From Phormidium tenue FACHB-886 (GTDB lineage Bacteria; Cyanobacteriota; Cyanobacteriia; Elainellales; Elainellaceae), in assembly GCF_014764505.1 (NCBI RefSeq), contig NZ_JACXWX010000001.1:806001-870000 (forward strand): DNA of 64,000 nt. Direction: 5' to 3'. The position numbers and the translations under genes were made by a program. Shown one piece after another: positions 9,373 through 19,240 of this stretch; the stretch's first letter is position 1, and each line of letters starts with the position of its first letter. The notes beneath the pieces were generated by a model that was not told the DNA's origin, searched no databases, and worked only from the letters and a program-made list of their open reading frames with translations.

Positions 9373-12357
9373 CTAAGCTTCAGAATAGGCATCTATGGGA
9401 AGGCAGGCACAAATCAGGTTGCGATCGCCATAGGCGTTGTCTATCCGTCCGACTGCTGCCCAAAATTTATTTTCCTGGGTCCAAGCCGTCGGGTAGGCAG
9501 CGCGAGTACGAGAGTAGGGGTGCTGCCACTCGTCGTTAATTAAGACGGCAGCAGTGTGGGGCGCATTTTTCAGCAAGTTGTCGGACAAATCGGCTTTGCC
9601 GCTTTCAATCTCGCGAATCTCCTCACGGATAGCAATCATCGCGTCACAGAATCGATCTAGCTCCTGCTTCGATTCGCTCTCTGTCGGTTCGACCATCACC
9701 GTTCCGGCAACAGGCCACGAAACGGTCGGCGGATGAAAGCCATAATCGATCAGCCGTTTGGCAATGTCATCCACCTCAATGCCAGCACTCTTTTTGAACT
9801 GGCGCAGATCCAAAATGCATTCATGCGCCACTAGCCCATTTTTGCCTTTGTACAACACAGGGTAATGGCCTTCTAGCCGCTTAGCAATATAGTTGGCGTT
9901 GAGGATGGCAACTTCAGTGGCTTTAGTGAGCCCAGCACTGCCCATTAGCCCAATATACATCCAGGAGATCGGCAGGATACTGCTGCTACCCCAGGGTGCG
10001 GCAGAAACTGCACCCACGCGATCTTCAGCGCCAGCGCCGTTCAAATTCACAACCGCATGACCGGGCAGGAATGGAACGAGATGCGCCTTCACCCCGATCG
10101 GACCCATCCCCGGACCGCCTCCCCCATGGGGAATGCAGAAAGTCTTGTGCAGATTAAGATGGCAAACATCTGCTCCAAAATCTGCTGGACGGCACAGCCC
10201 CACTTGGGCGTTCATGTTGGCTCCGTCCATGTAGACCTGGCCCCCATTGACATGGACGATCGCACAGATTTCCTGAATTCCTTCTTCAAAAACCCCATGG
10301 GTTGAGGGATAGGTCACCATCAGTGCTGAGAGGTTGTCTTGGTGTTTTTCGGCTTTGGCTTTCAGGTCAGCCAGGTCAATATTGCCTTCTTTGTCGCAGG
10401 CAACCACCACAACCTTCATGCCTGCCATCACCGCGCTAGCCGGATTTGTGCCATGTGCCGATTCTGGAATCAGACAGATGGTGCGGTGCGCTTCGCCACG
10501 ATGGGCATGATATTGACGGATTACGAGCAGCCCGGTGTATTCGCCCTGTGACCCAGCGTTGGGCTGCAATGAGATACCGTCAAAACCAGTAATTTCAGCC
10601 AGCCATTGCTCTAGCTGCTGAAACAGCATTTGGTAGCCCTGGGTTTGCTCGAGCGGCGCAAAGGGATGAATATTGGCAAACTCTGCCCATGTCACCGGGA
10701 TCATCTCCGCTGTGGCGTTTAACTTCATGGTGCAAGACCCGAGCGGAATCATCGCGGTAGTAAGCGATAGATCTTTGCTTTGTAGGCGATGCAGGTAGCG
10801 CAGCAGTTCAGTTTCAGAATGATAGGAATTAAAAACGGGGTGGGTTAAATAGGCAGAAGTTCGCTGTAGCGAGGGCGGAATCGGAGATGCCATCGGTTTG
10901 CCAGGCAGTTTGGCAAGGGTGGCAGGCTCCGCACCAAAGATTTGCAGCAGATCTAGCACATCCTGTTCGGCTGTGGTTTCGTCGAGGGAGATGCCGATCG
11001 CTCCACTGCCCAATGGACGCAGGTTAATTTGCTGGGCAACTGCCCGTTCTAAAATCTCGGCTTGCCGATCGCCGACTTCGACCCGTAGCGTATCAAAGAA
11101 TAGCTCCGAACCAAGCTGATAGCCCTGCTTCTCTAAGCCTGTTGCTAGGGCAAGGGTGAGGCGATGAATTTGCTCAGCGATCTGCCGTAGCCCTGCTGCC
11201 CCATGGTAAACCGCGTACATACCTGCCATCACGGCCAGCAGCACTTGCGCCGTGCAGATATTACTGGTAGCTTTGTCGCGGCGGATATGCTGTTCACGGG
11301 TTTGTAGGGCTAAACGCAAAGCGGGCTGTCCGGCGTTGTCTTTAGAGATGCCCACCAGCCGTCCGGGAATTTGCCGCTTGTAGAGATCACGGGTGGCAAA
11401 GTAGGCGGCGTGCGGCCCACCGTAGCCAAAAGGAACGCCGAAGCGCTGTGTGTTGCCAACAGCAATATCGGCTCCAAATTCGCCGGGGGGCTTCAACAAA
11501 GTCAGGCTCAGCAAGTCAGCGGCAACGGTGACGAGTGCGCCTGCAGCATGGGCACGATCGCAAAATTCTTGATAGTCATAAATCGCCCCATCGGTGGCAG
11601 GGTATTGCAGCAGTGCCCCAAAGATCGGCTGCTCAAACGTAGCCGTCCGGTGGTCGCCAATGATCACTTCAATGCTCAAGGGCTTGGCTCTAGTTCTTAC
11701 GATGTCGATCGTTTGGGGATGGCAAGCTTCCGAAACCCAAAAAGCTTTGGCATTGCCCTTGTGCTGCCCATAGCTCATGGTCATGGCTTCAGCAGCGGCA
11801 GTGCCTTCGTCGAGCAGCGAGGCGTTAGCGATCTCCAACCCAGTTAGGTCAATGATCATCGTCTGGAAATTGAGCAAGGCTTCCAGCCGCCCTTGAGCGA
11901 TCTCAGGCTGGTAGGGCGTGTATTGGGTATACCAGCCTGGATTCTCTAGGATGTTGCGTTGAATGACAGGCGGCGTAATGCAATTGGCATAGCCCATGCC
12001 AATGAAAGAGCGATAAATCTGATTCTGGACAGCGATCGCCTTCAGCTCTTTCAGTAGCTCGTATTCACTCCGTCCTGCTCCAATCTGCAAGGGCTGCTTT
12101 AGTCGAATAGAGGCAGGAACAGTTCGATCGATTAGTTCACTGAGCGATGCCAAGCCTAACGCTTGCAGCATCACTTGAATTTCTGCGTCGTTGGGTCCAA
12201 TGTGCCGTCGCTCAAAGCCTGACCGTTCTGCTAACGATGCTGTAGCTGGTTTTGGCGCAGAAGATCGAGATGCGGGCTCTGCGTCACCGTGAGCACTATA
12301 GGCTGCATCAACGGGTTCAGCCACAGTGGAAAAGGAGATCGAGTCTGAAGACGACAT
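9373..12357 (-). CDS. gcvP: Glycine dehydrogenase (decarboxylating), P-protein
   Basis: The 994-residue homodimeric-type P-protein is a PLP enzyme. It decarboxylates glycine and loads the aminomethyl group on the lipoyl arm of GcvH, a step of the photorespiratory glycine cleavage system. An N-terminal Ser/Ala-rich extension of about 45 residues precedes the conserved start '[10 protein letters not shown]'. Both half-domains are present, and the PLP lysine motif reads '[16 protein letters not shown]'. Other family marks are '[12 protein letters not shown]' and '[10 protein letters not shown]'. It lies 191 bp downstream of gcvH on the same strand. gcvT and lpd are not in the window. Confidence 0.97.
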   Translation of the reverse strand: MSSSDSISFSTVAEPVDAAYSAHGDAEPASRSSAPKPATASLAERSGFERRHIGPNDAEIQVMLQALGLASLSELIDRTVPASIRLKQPLQIGAGRSEYELLKELKAIAVQNQIYRSFIGMGYANCITPPVIQRNILENPGWYTQYTPYQPEIAQGRLEALLNFQTMIIDLTGLEIANASLLDEGTAAAEAMTMSYGQHKGNAKAFWVSEACHPQTIDIVRTRAKPLSIEVIIGDHRTATFEQPIFGALLQYPATDGAIYDYQEFCDRAHAAGALVTVAADLLSLTLLKPPGEFGADIAVGNTQRFGVPFGYGGPHAAYFATRDLYKRQIPGRLVGISKDNAGQPALRLALQTREQHIRRDKATSNICTAQVLLAVMAGMYAVYHGAAGLRQIAEQIHRLTLALATGLEKQGYQLGSELFFDTLRVEVGDRQAEILERAVAQQINLRPLGSGAIGISLDETTAEQDVLDLLQIFGAEPATLAKLPGKPMASPIPPSLQRTSAYLTHPVFNSYHSETELLRYLHRLQSKDLSLTTAMIPLGSCTMKLNATAEMIPVTWAEFANIHPFAPLEQTQGYQMLFQQLEQWLAEITGFDGISLQPNAGSQGEYTGLLVIRQYHAHRGEAHRTICLIPESAHGTNPASAVMAGMKVVVVACDKEGNIDLADLKAKAEKHQDNLSALMVTYPSTHGVFEEGIQEICAIVHVNGGQVYMDGANMNAQVGLCRPADFGADVCHLNLHKTFCIPHGGGGPGMGPIGVKAHLVPFLPGHAVVNLNGAGAEDRVGAVSAAPWGSSSILPISWMYIGLMGSAGLTKATEVAILNANYIAKRLEGHYPVLYKGKNGLVAHECILDLRQFKKSAGIEVDDIAKRLIDYGFHPPTVSWPVAGTVMVEPTESESKQELDRFCDAMIAIREEIREIESGKADLSDNLLKNAPHTAAVLINDEWQHPYSRTRAAYPTAWTQENKFWAAVGRIDNAYGDRNLICACLPIDAYSEA

Positions 12358-12441
12358 AAATTGAACGTTTTACTGGAAATAGAGTATGCAAACCAGAGTA
12401 GATAAGTTTTAACGATTTCAGCAACATTTTGCAACAAATCA

Positions 12442-12496
12442 GGGAGGACACAGACGAACTTGGCTAATATCTAATGCCTCTATTGCTTGTCCTCCC
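12442..12496 (-). promoter_or_regulatory. Stem-loop in the gcvH-gcvP intercistronic gap
   Basis: GGGAGGACA (12442-12450) is the perfect inverse of TGTCCTCCC (12488-12496), with a 37-nt loop. On the minus strand it follows the gcvH stop by 52 bases and precedes gcvP by about 85. There is no adjacent T-run, so it looks more like a stability or processing element than a strong terminator. It does not match the glycine riboswitch pattern I know. Confidence 0.4.
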
Positions 12497-12548
12497 GCTG
12501 TAAAAATTTAGGCAAGTGAAGATCTGGAGAGCAAAGCCCAACAGCGTC

Positions 12549-12938
12549 TTATTCCCCCTCAACCTGTGCGCGGTACTCACCTGCAGATAGGGTATCTTCT
12601 AGTTCGCCGGCATCGGTAACCCGAACTTTGAGCATCCAGGCTTCACCATAAGGATCGTCAGCAAGCTGCTCCGGTGCGTCTATCAAGCTATCATTGCGCT
12701 CAACCACGGTTCCTGAAACGGGGGCTTTCAAGTCTTCTACGGCTTTGACGGATTCTACAGTGCCAAAGCTTTCGCCTTTTTCAAGCGCTGCTCCCACATC
12801 TGGTAGCTCCAAAAATACAATGTCACCGAGCTGATCGACTGCGAAAGCCGTAATACCGATCGTAGCAATTTCACCGTCTAGCCGAGCGTATTCATGGCTG
12901 TCTAAATATTTCAAATCTTCTGGATATTCCAGCGCCAT
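12549..12938 (-). CDS. gcvH: Glycine cleavage system H protein
   Basis: The 129-residue lipoyl carrier shuttles the aminomethyl group between GcvP, GcvT and the L-protein. The lipoylation lysine is in '[15 protein letters not shown]', and the fold start '[16 protein letters not shown]' is typical. Length is normal for the family. It is first in the minus-strand gcvH-gcvP pair. The ATG at 12938 has AGAGGA upstream. No glycine riboswitch was recognised in the 181 bp between it and divergent panB. Confidence 0.96.
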   Translation of the reverse strand: MALEYPEDLKYLDSHEYARLDGEIATIGITAFAVDQLGDIVFLELPDVGAALEKGESFGTVESVKAVEDLKAPVSGTVVERNDSLIDAPEQLADDPYGEAWMLKVRVTDAGELEDTLSAGEYRAQVEGE

Positions 12939-13119
12939 ATCAGGGTTCCTCTTTGGTTTTCCTCGGACAATGCCACCTCAAAGTATATCTGACCCAACTT
13001 ATGACAATGGTTCCCCTGACAATCGTTCCCCAACGCCTGCCCGCTAAAAACGCTCTGGTCTAAACCCAATTTGATAAGATCAGGAGTAGGTCGCCCTGTC
13101 CGCAGAAGGAGCATTCTGT

Positions 13120-13911
13120 ATGGCAATCACTACACAACAGCTAATTCGCTTCAAAAAGGAAGGACGGCTCATTACCGCTTTAACCGCTTGGGACTACCTG
13201 ATAGCCATGGCGATCGACCAGGCAGGAGTTGACCTAGTGATGGTTGGTGATTCGCTGGCAATGGTGGCACTAGGGTACGAAACCACGATTCCGCTGACGC
13301 TAGATGAGATTATTCACCACGCCAAGGCGGTGCGGCGGGGGATCAAGAATGCTCTGATGGTGGTGGATCTGCCTTTCATGACCTATCAGGAGAGCCAAGA
13401 GCAGGCAATGCGCTCGGCAGGTCGGGTCATGAAGGAAACCGGAGCACAGGCGGTTAAGCTGGAGGGCGGCTACCCTGCCATGGCAGAAACGGTTGCACGG
13501 CTAACCAAAGCAGGTATTCCAGTGATGGGGCATGTGGGACTAACGCCGCAATCGGTGCACCAATTTGGCGGCTTCCGCAAGCAAGGCAAATCTCCAGAGG
13601 CAGGCGATCGTATTGAGGCAGAAGCGATCGCCCTACAGCAAGCTGGTGCTTTTTCAATTGTCCTAGAACATATTCCAGATGAGCTGGCAATTCGGATTAG
13701 CCAAAAGCTAACAATCCCTACAGTTGGGATTGGTGCTGGTGCAAACTGTGATGGGCAGGTGCTCGTTACGGCAGATCTATTGGGCTTGTCTGCCTGGCAT
13801 CCACCGTTCGCTAAAGCCTACGCTAACCTGCAGGAGACGATCCAGCAGGCAGTCCAGACTTATTGTGCAGAAGTGCGATCCCATCAATATCCCCACTCAA
13901 ATCACTCCTAG
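13120..13911 (+). CDS. panB: 3-methyl-2-oxobutanoate hydroxymethyltransferase
   Basis: The 263-residue TIM-barrel enzyme transfers a hydroxymethyl group from methylene-THF to 2-oxoisovalerate to make ketopantoate for pantothenate and CoA. Signatures include '[16 protein letters not shown]', '[15 protein letters not shown]', 'VKLEGG', '[16 protein letters not shown]' and '[16 protein letters not shown]'. Length matches the family. It is divergent from gcvH, and both enzymes belong to one-carbon metabolism. The downstream gene begins about 26 bp after its stop and may be cotranscribed. Confidence 0.96.
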   Translation: MAITTQQLIRFKKEGRLITALTAWDYLIAMAIDQAGVDLVMVGDSLAMVALGYETTIPLTLDEIIHHAKAVRRGIKNALMVVDLPFMTYQESQEQAMRSAGRVMKETGAQAVKLEGGYPAMAETVARLTKAGIPVMGHVGLTPQSVHQFGGFRKQGKSPEAGDRIEAEAIALQQAGAFSIVLEHIPDELAIRISQKLTIPTVGIGAGANCDGQVLVTADLLGLSAWHPPFAKAYANLQETIQQAVQTYCAEVRSHQYPHSNHS

Positions 13912-13937
13912 TTAACTCAGTAGGACGCCGCGCTGCA

Positions 13938-14516
13938 ATGTTGCAAGCAAGAGGATGGATCAGCGCATTGCTGCTGTTAACCACGATGTTGGCAAATCGA
14001 CCCGCAGTAGCGGCGGCAAATCATCCGATTCGCCCGCCGATCGTCTGCCCTAATCGTTTGGAGGAGCTGATGCCCCTGCTGCTACGCGATCTGCCCAGCT
14101 ATGCCAATCGCATTAGTCAACAGGCATATCAGCTCGATCAAAGTCCTGATGTGCCTGGCTATGTAGTTCTAGCTGGAGAGCCAAACTATGATCCGTTGAC
14201 GCTCAACCCTGGTGAAAAGCTGCCTGCTGCTGAAAGCGACACCTCACAGGTTTTCTTCACGACCCTAGAACGACAGTATGTGGATGGCGAACTGATTCGG
14301 CTACAGCACCACCACTGGCTGTTCATCACCCCAACTGCAAGTCGCGGTTGGAGATTGGTGTTGCTCTATTCTGCGATCGGCAACTATCCGGCCCAACAGC
14401 CTGTTGTATCTCAACCGAGCAGCCCTCCTCAAGATGTAAGTCAAGGCGTGATCGCTCAAGCTATTCGGCAATGGCTGCGCGACTGTGAGGCAGGTAGCGT
14501 TGCTGGTCAAAAATGA
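13938..14516 (+). CDS. Exported conserved hypothetical protein
   Basis: A 192-residue protein with a signal peptide (MLQARGWISALLLLTT, cleavage probably after the AVAAA region, residues 20-27). The mature part has 'PIVCPNRLEELMPLLL' and 'LPSYANRISQQAY', and ends in a Pro/Ser linker plus a short helix with one Cys ('WLRDCEAG'). It resembles cyanobacterial hypothetical proteins with no assigned function. It is probably periplasmic or thylakoid-lumenal. The frame opens at 13863 inside panB, but the ATG at 13938 gives a proper signal sequence. Confidence 0.7.
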   Translation: MLQARGWISALLLLTTMLANRPAVAAANHPIRPPIVCPNRLEELMPLLLRDLPSYANRISQQAYQLDQSPDVPGYVVLAGEPNYDPLTLNPGEKLPAAESDTSQVFFTTLERQYVDGELIRLQHHHWLFITPTASRGWRLVLLYSAIGNYPAQQPVVSQPSSPPQDVSQGVIAQAIRQWLRDCEAGSVAGQK

Positions 14517-14593
14517 CAAGCTCAAGCAGTTTGTGGAAGTAACAGGTGAAGCCTGCTGCACCTCTACCAAACGCCATGGACTACCGTACAGCC

Positions 14594-15634
14594 TTAGGCA
14601 ATTTGGATCAGGTTGGTATATTCGGTCAGCAGTTCATCGTAGGTGAGGCTATCTGCCGCATCTTGCGGACTCCATAGCAGTTCAAAGACTGATAGAGAGG
14701 GTGGTGATATTGCTGCGATCTGCTGGAGCGCAGTTTGAAGTTCTTCGGCTGTATGCACCTGCTCGATCAAGGGACGATCGTTTTCTGTGCCGATCAGCAG
14801 CGTGACCACGATGTAGGCGGCAGATTCAGATTCATCCAGCCGCAGCGCTTTCTGACGAACTCGACCGCCCACATTTGCCAAAACCTCTACATCAAACTTG
14901 CTGCGCTCTGCGATCGAGAGTTGTTCAAACAATTGTTCAGCAGCTTCCCTAGTGTTAAGGATTTGGGAGCTAACAGCGGTATGTGTCCAGTTTTCGGGCG
15001 ATCGTAGCAGTGCCAGTACGGATTCCTGAAGCAGCTGGTTCATTCCTTCAGGCGTGGTGGTATCAACCTCCAGCGCGAGTTGAGTTAAATCTGTTTGAAG
15101 TTGTTTTGCCTCTGCCAATAGCGCGACCTGAAGCTTTGTGACTGTCACCACATCATTTTCCAGCTCACCAACCGAGGGGTTGCGTCGCTTCAGCAGATAG
15201 AAGACCATAACGCCTACGCCAAATCCGCCCAGAATTAGCAACACCAAAATCACCAAAACTACCCAATCTTCTGCATCTGTTGTGGATGAAGTGGGAGCCG
15301 CGTTGGAATTGGAATGAATAATAACCGGTGCAGACGGATAAGCCGGTGATGTTTGATAGATGCGGGGTGTACTGGAGCGATCGGGAGAATTCGACCGGGT
15401 TGAGCGTGACGGAGAGCTAGACGAAGAACCTGACGAAGAACTTCTGGAGCTGGAAGGGGACGATCGCCGAAATGAACCGCTCCGGCTGCGAGCGCCCGAA
15501 CTTCTAGCTTCCACTCGATCTCCATTCAGCTGCAGCTGCCCAGATTGCAATGTTTGTAGGTCAGCCCCCAAGCTGTTGACGAGGGCAAAGGCAAGCAGAG
15601 TGGTGCTGAGTAGGTGAATCGAGCGGAGTTGCAT
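14594..15634 (-). CDS. DUF1517 family membrane protein
   Basis: A 346-residue protein. It has an N-terminal signal or anchor (residues 1-22), then a Ser/Arg-rich stretch (about 45-100, 'SGSFRRSSPSSSRSS') and one transmembrane helix near 125-148 ('WVVLVILVLLILGGFG'). The cytosolic or stromal-type DUF1517 domain follows: 'VTKLQVALLAEAKQL', 'TTTPEGMNQLLQESVLALLR', 'LSIAERSKFDVEVLAN', and 'VFELLWSPQDAADSLT' at the end. The family is shared by cyanobacteria and chloroplasts and has no firm biochemical role. It lies downstream of, and on the same strand as, the cellulose-synthase-like gene, separated by a perfect hairpin. Confidence 0.87.
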   Translation of the reverse strand: MQLRSIHLLSTTLLAFALVNSLGADLQTLQSGQLQLNGDRVEARSSGARSRSGSFRRSSPSSSRSSSSGSSSSSPSRSTRSNSPDRSSTPRIYQTSPAYPSAPVIIHSNSNAAPTSSTTDAEDWVVLVILVLLILGGFGVGVMVFYLLKRRNPSVGELENDVVTVTKLQVALLAEAKQLQTDLTQLALEVDTTTPEGMNQLLQESVLALLRSPENWTHTAVSSQILNTREAAEQLFEQLSIAERSKFDVEVLANVGGRVRQKALRLDESESAAYIVVTLLIGTENDRPLIEQVHTAEELQTALQQIAAISPPSLSVFELLWSPQDAADSLTYDELLTEYTNLIQIA

Positions 15635-15756
15635 AAATAGTTTTAGTCAGTGTTTATTTGAATACATCTTTCCCAATTGGGTTTCGGGAATCACAGCGGA
15701 GCCGCAATGAAATTTCTCAAATCCGAAACCCTAGAGGCACTGCTTGAATGCCCTCA

Positions 15757-15797
15757 AATTCAACAGGCGCTCCGGACTACGGAGCGCCTGTTGAATT
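15757..15797. terminator. Perfect 18-bp hairpin after the glycosyltransferase gene
   Basis: The arms 15757-15774 and 15780-15797 are exact inverses around the 5-nt loop GACTA. The ends read AATTCAACAGG and CCTGTTGAATT. It lies 32 bp past the stop of the minus-strand glycosyltransferase and is likely its terminator, though the T-run is short. Confidence 0.7.
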
Positions 15798-15828
15798 CAA
15801 AGAACCCTTGTAGCTTTTTAAGCAAAGA

Positions 15829-18171
15829 TTAAACTTGTGCTACGGAGACTGCACTGACATCAACTTGTCGATCGAACAGCACACGGGGGCGCAGCAAAAT
15901 GCGGAACAGCAGCCACAGCGACTGCAACTCACCCGGTGTGCAACGGTTTTTCCATTGCCCAGGGCGGCAGAACAACATTTCGGTGAGCTGTCGCTGTTGG
16001 GGCAGGCTCAGCGGCTCAAACATTAGCCGCGCGGTGGGAAACTCACCGTCAAATCTGGTGCGTGTGACATGCGCAGGAAGTAGTAGATCGGTTTCGAGAA
16101 TCTCCAGCGTCACGGGTAGAGCTGCGGCATTTGAGCTGGAAGATTCATCTGAGCTAGCCTCAGCCTCTGGAAAGCCAGCTTCTGTCAGCGCTACTTCTGC
16201 ACCAATTTCAGAAATCATCGTCGTGATTCCCCAGAAATAACGCGCTGAGGTGCGATTCTCTGACGGAGAGGCTGAGCCAACGCGCAGCTTCACTGTCCGC
16301 CGCAGATTGAACCATTCGTAGGGGCTAGGGCGTGGCACATCCAGCAAAATCAACAGGGCAATGCCGATCATAATCAGGTTGTAGCCACTCCAGATCCAGC
16401 CTAAATCAATTCCTTTAGCCTGCTCTGCCACTTCTGGCGGCACGGTTTCCATCCAGGCTCCCTTGATCATGCACAAACCAAAGTTTACCCAGAGGCTAAT
16501 CGCCGTTGCCACGAACAAAATTAGCAACGGCCAAGCCAAATGCCAGTTGAACGAAAACCGATTGCTGGCAGTTCCCTTGGGAGTTACCCGGAAGCCCTTA
16601 GCAAACGGATTGAGCATCGCCTGGATCACCGTCAGCGCCAGTGGAAAGCAAAGCACCAAGGAGTAAATGTCAGACAATAAAGCAGAGCGCGAGCGAAAAT
16701 TCAGCCAGGAGAATACGGCGATTTGCACCAGGTAATAGGGCAAGAAGAAATAAAGCAGCTCGGCTGGGGCTGCCCGCAGCGGAATCACACCCAGAAACGA
16801 GTATGCCAAAGGCATGATCATAAAACCAACGCGCGAGATGCTGGTGAACCAGTGCAGCAAGCCTTCAAAATGTGCTAAGCGTTGAAGTGGGTTCAGTCCG
16901 CGAATCGTTAAGGGATTGGACTGAATAAAAAAAGCTTGCAGAGTGCCGCGTGCCCAGCGGAGGCGTTGCACAGCATGCGCCGAAATATTTTCTGCCGCCA
17001 AGCCTGCACTCAGCTTTTCGTCTAGGTAGACCAAACGATAGCCCTGCGCCGAAAGCCGAATGCCCGTGAAGTAATCTTCGCTCAGAGAATCCGTGACGAA
17101 GCCCCCCGCTGCCTCTAGAGCTGTGCGCCGCACTACAAAAGATGTCCCAGAGCAAATGACGCTGCCTGCCCCGTCCCGAATCGGCTGAATTTGCCGATAA
17201 AATACTTCTTCTTCTGGTGTGAGGACGTTCTCTAAACCCAGGTTGCGGGCGATTGGGTCAGGGTTATAAAAACTTTGCGGTGTCTGCACCAGTGCCACCT
17301 GCGGGTTTTGAAAAAAGCCGATCGTCCGGGTCAAAAAGTTGGTAGTTGGCACAAAATCAGCATCAAACACCACAATCAAATCACCCTGAGTTTGATTAAT
17401 GGCATTGTTCAAGTTGCCGGCTTTGGCGTGGCTGTTGTCTGGTCGTGCTAGATACTCGCAGCCCAGCTCTTCCGCAAGCGCTTTTACTTCGGGGCGGTGC
17501 GTGTCGTCTAACAGGTACACAGTTTTGTGGAGGTAATCGATCGCCTGACAGCCAATAACGGTTCGTTTGAGAATGAAGGGTGGTTCGTTATACGTGGGAA
17601 TTAGGATATCTACCATAGGCGTAAACCGACCCTCAATGACATCCATTGCTAGCCAGTCTGCTTCACGGCGGCGATCGCGCACCTGCAGCATCAGAAAAAG
17701 CTGAATGGTGCTGCTAGTCATCATCAGCATTTCTAGGGCAAACAATCCCATGCTAAACACACCATTCAGCGGTGTACTCACGTTGAGCGTAGACAGCGAT
17801 CGCCACAAAATGTAGCGAATAGTCAGCGCCAGCAAAATTCCCACCACTACAAAACGCGACCAAGTGCGGGGCTGTGGCGAGACACGCATCACCAGCAGCA
17901 CAATCAAAAACAGTGCCACCGTTGGCACAATCAAATAGCCCCCAGCAACCATCGGCACTTCTAGCCACAGTGGGGGCTGGTTTTGTAGGTCGTTGAGCTG
18001 CTGAAAAATCTTGCTGATGGTTCCTTGTCCAGCAAACCAAGCGGCGACGATTGCCCCAGACAGCACCACCACTGCCAGCATCACCAGCGTTCCAAGCTGA
18101 GGACGGGAGAACGGCTGCTTCCCAGAAGCTTTAAGGACATTCTGGCTATCAATCCGAGACGTGGTTGTCAT
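15829..18171 (-). CDS. Cellulose-synthase-like family 2 glycosyltransferase with C-terminal PilZ-like region
   Basis: A 780-residue integral membrane processive glycosyltransferase of the BcsA type, which would polymerise a beta-glucan from a UDP-sugar and extrude it. Three or four N-terminal helices (about 28-150) precede the GT2 domain: 'ILIPTYNEPPFILKRT', 'LLDDTHRP', the DxD motif in 'VVFDADFVP', 'SEDYFTG' in the TED position, and the acceptor motif 'QRLRW'. More helices follow (about 430-620). The C-terminal part has 'FNLRRTVKLRVG' where PilZ domains carry RxxxR; the spacing and the following [D/N]xSxxG are not canonical. AGGAGG lies 7 bp before the ATG. No bcsB, bcsZ or other cellulose gene is adjacent. 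Confidence 0.85.
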   Translation of the reverse strand: MTTTSRIDSQNVLKASGKQPFSRPQLGTLVMLAVVVLSGAIVAAWFAGQGTISKIFQQLNDLQNQPPLWLEVPMVAGGYLIVPTVALFLIVLLVMRVSPQPRTWSRFVVVGILLALTIRYILWRSLSTLNVSTPLNGVFSMGLFALEMLMMTSSTIQLFLMLQVRDRRREADWLAMDVIEGRFTPMVDILIPTYNEPPFILKRTVIGCQAIDYLHKTVYLLDDTHRPEVKALAEELGCEYLARPDNSHAKAGNLNNAINQTQGDLIVVFDADFVPTTNFLTRTIGFFQNPQVALVQTPQSFYNPDPIARNLGLENVLTPEEEVFYRQIQPIRDGAGSVICSGTSFVVRRTALEAAGGFVTDSLSEDYFTGIRLSAQGYRLVYLDEKLSAGLAAENISAHAVQRLRWARGTLQAFFIQSNPLTIRGLNPLQRLAHFEGLLHWFTSISRVGFMIMPLAYSFLGVIPLRAAPAELLYFFLPYYLVQIAVFSWLNFRSRSALLSDIYSLVLCFPLALTVIQAMLNPFAKGFRVTPKGTASNRFSFNWHLAWPLLILFVATAISLWVNFGLCMIKGAWMETVPPEVAEQAKGIDLGWIWSGYNLIMIGIALLILLDVPRPSPYEWFNLRRTVKLRVGSASPSENRTSARYFWGITTMISEIGAEVALTEAGFPEAEASSDESSSSNAAALPVTLEILETDLLLPAHVTRTRFDGEFPTARLMFEPLSLPQQRQLTEMLFCRPGQWKNRCTPGELQSLWLLFRILLRPRVLFDRQVDVSAVSVAQV

Positions 18172-18665
18172 CTCATACCTCCTAAAGACAGGGCAACGGG
18201 CGGTGAACTGAGAAGCACCATTTGCATCGGCGCAGGGCGCGTAAGGAGTGAGGCAATCGTTGCGTGGGTCATCGTTGGATGCATGAAGTGGTTCTAGTAA
18301 TCATTGAGCTAAACCGAATTAGATGCAAGCCAAGAAACACAGAGCATCATGCTCACTCGGTCGTGATAAAACTCGAGCGAGATTTGATCCATTGATCTTA
18401 AATGTTCCTTGAGAATTCAAAACCATACTTTAGCGCCGGAGACTGTTACATTGAACACCTACGGCGCTCTTGATCAAAAGCTGCACGGATAGCTAGAAGC
18501 ACCCACTAGCAAGACGTATTTCAAGAAACAATGTTCCCTGTCTGGCGCAAAGTTTTAAAAATTTAACAGTAAAAAAAGCTTCTCAATTAATATCAAGTCT
18601 GCTTTACCGATCGCGAAGCGGTATGCTTGAGGTCACAATAAACCTTGATAATCTTCACTTTCTAA
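18172..18665. other. Divergent intergenic region upstream of the glycosyltransferase
   Basis: This 494-bp region lies between divergent genes. It contains the AGGAGG ribosome-binding site of the glycosyltransferase (near 18179-18184), a 7-bp inverted repeat (AGCGCCG 18432-18438, CGGCGCT 18462-18468), and a possible plus-strand promoter TGCTTG-17-GATAAT ending about 15 bp before the next ATG. No gene was recognised. Confidence 0.45.
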
Positions 18666-18995
18666 ATGTTGACTGTTGATGCGCTTGTTCAATTCTCTTG
18701 CAGCTACTGCATCACCATTTGTGCAGTGCTTGTACCAGCCAACCTGCTAGCAACGCTGCAAACGATGCTGCTAGTCTGGTATCGCCGCCCACTTGCTAAA
18801 GTTCAACTAACTGCCACCGCTGCCAGTCTCTTTGCCCTGCTGCTGCTGCTGCATGTGCTGGCTTGGCTATCGATCGGTGTAGTTATGGCTCCAACCTATA
18901 TCCTGGCGTTCTTAGGATGCCTATGTGTAATGACTAATCTGGGCTGTGTAGCGATCGCTGCCCAACGATGTAGCAACCTCATGAAAGCAGGCTAG
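18666..18995 (+). CDS. Small membrane protein, function unknown
   Basis: A 109-residue protein that is nearly all hydrophobic. Three membrane segments are suggested: about 8-35, 50-72 ('ATAASLFALLLLLHVLAWL') and 72-98. I do not recognise the family. It is followed after 16 bp by another small membrane ORF with a clear GGAG site, so the two probably form an operon of small membrane proteins. A candidate promoter lies just upstream. It could be a subunit of a larger membrane complex, but nothing in the sequence shows which. Confidence 0.55.
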   Translation: MLTVDALVQFSCSYCITICAVLVPANLLATLQTMLLVWYRRPLAKVQLTATAASLFALLLLLHVLAWLSIGVVMAPTYILAFLGCLCVMTNLGCVAIAAQRCSNLMKAG

Positions 18996-19011
18996 GCGTA
19001 AAGGAGCACAA

Positions 19012-19149
19012 ATGAACACAACCGATTGGCTCAGCTCCAATACCTTCGATTGGATTGCAGGCGGGCTGGCAGTTTCCCTGCTGGTCGGCAGCTTTGTGAT
19101 GATGTTCACTACCATTTTTACTAGGCGCAAGACTAGGAACGACGAATAG
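19012..19149 (+). CDS. 45-residue single-pass membrane protein
   Basis: The ATG at 19012 has AAGGAG 8 bp upstream and the frame runs 45 codons to TAG. The protein starts MNTTDWLSSNTFDW, has one membrane helix ('GGLAVSLLVGSFVMMFTTIF') and ends in a positively charged tail (TRRKTRNDE), which suggests an N-out/C-in topology. It lies 16 bp after another small membrane gene and is probably cotranslated. I do not recognise the family. The good ribosome-binding site and complete topology support a real gene. Confidence 0.55.
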   Translation: MNTTDWLSSNTFDWIAGGLAVSLLVGSFVMMFTTIFTRRKTRNDE

Positions 19150-19240
19150 CGTTAAAGCTACCGCCTCCAAAAGCTGCTAGGGCAGAGTTAAACTTTGCCT
19201 GCAAGAAATGCAGTTTCAGCAGACCGGAAAATTCCCAAGC

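Noticed and set aside
12939-13119. Glycine riboswitch upstream of gcvH
   Set aside because: No tandem aptamer-like structure or conserved glycine-riboswitch bases were seen in this gap.
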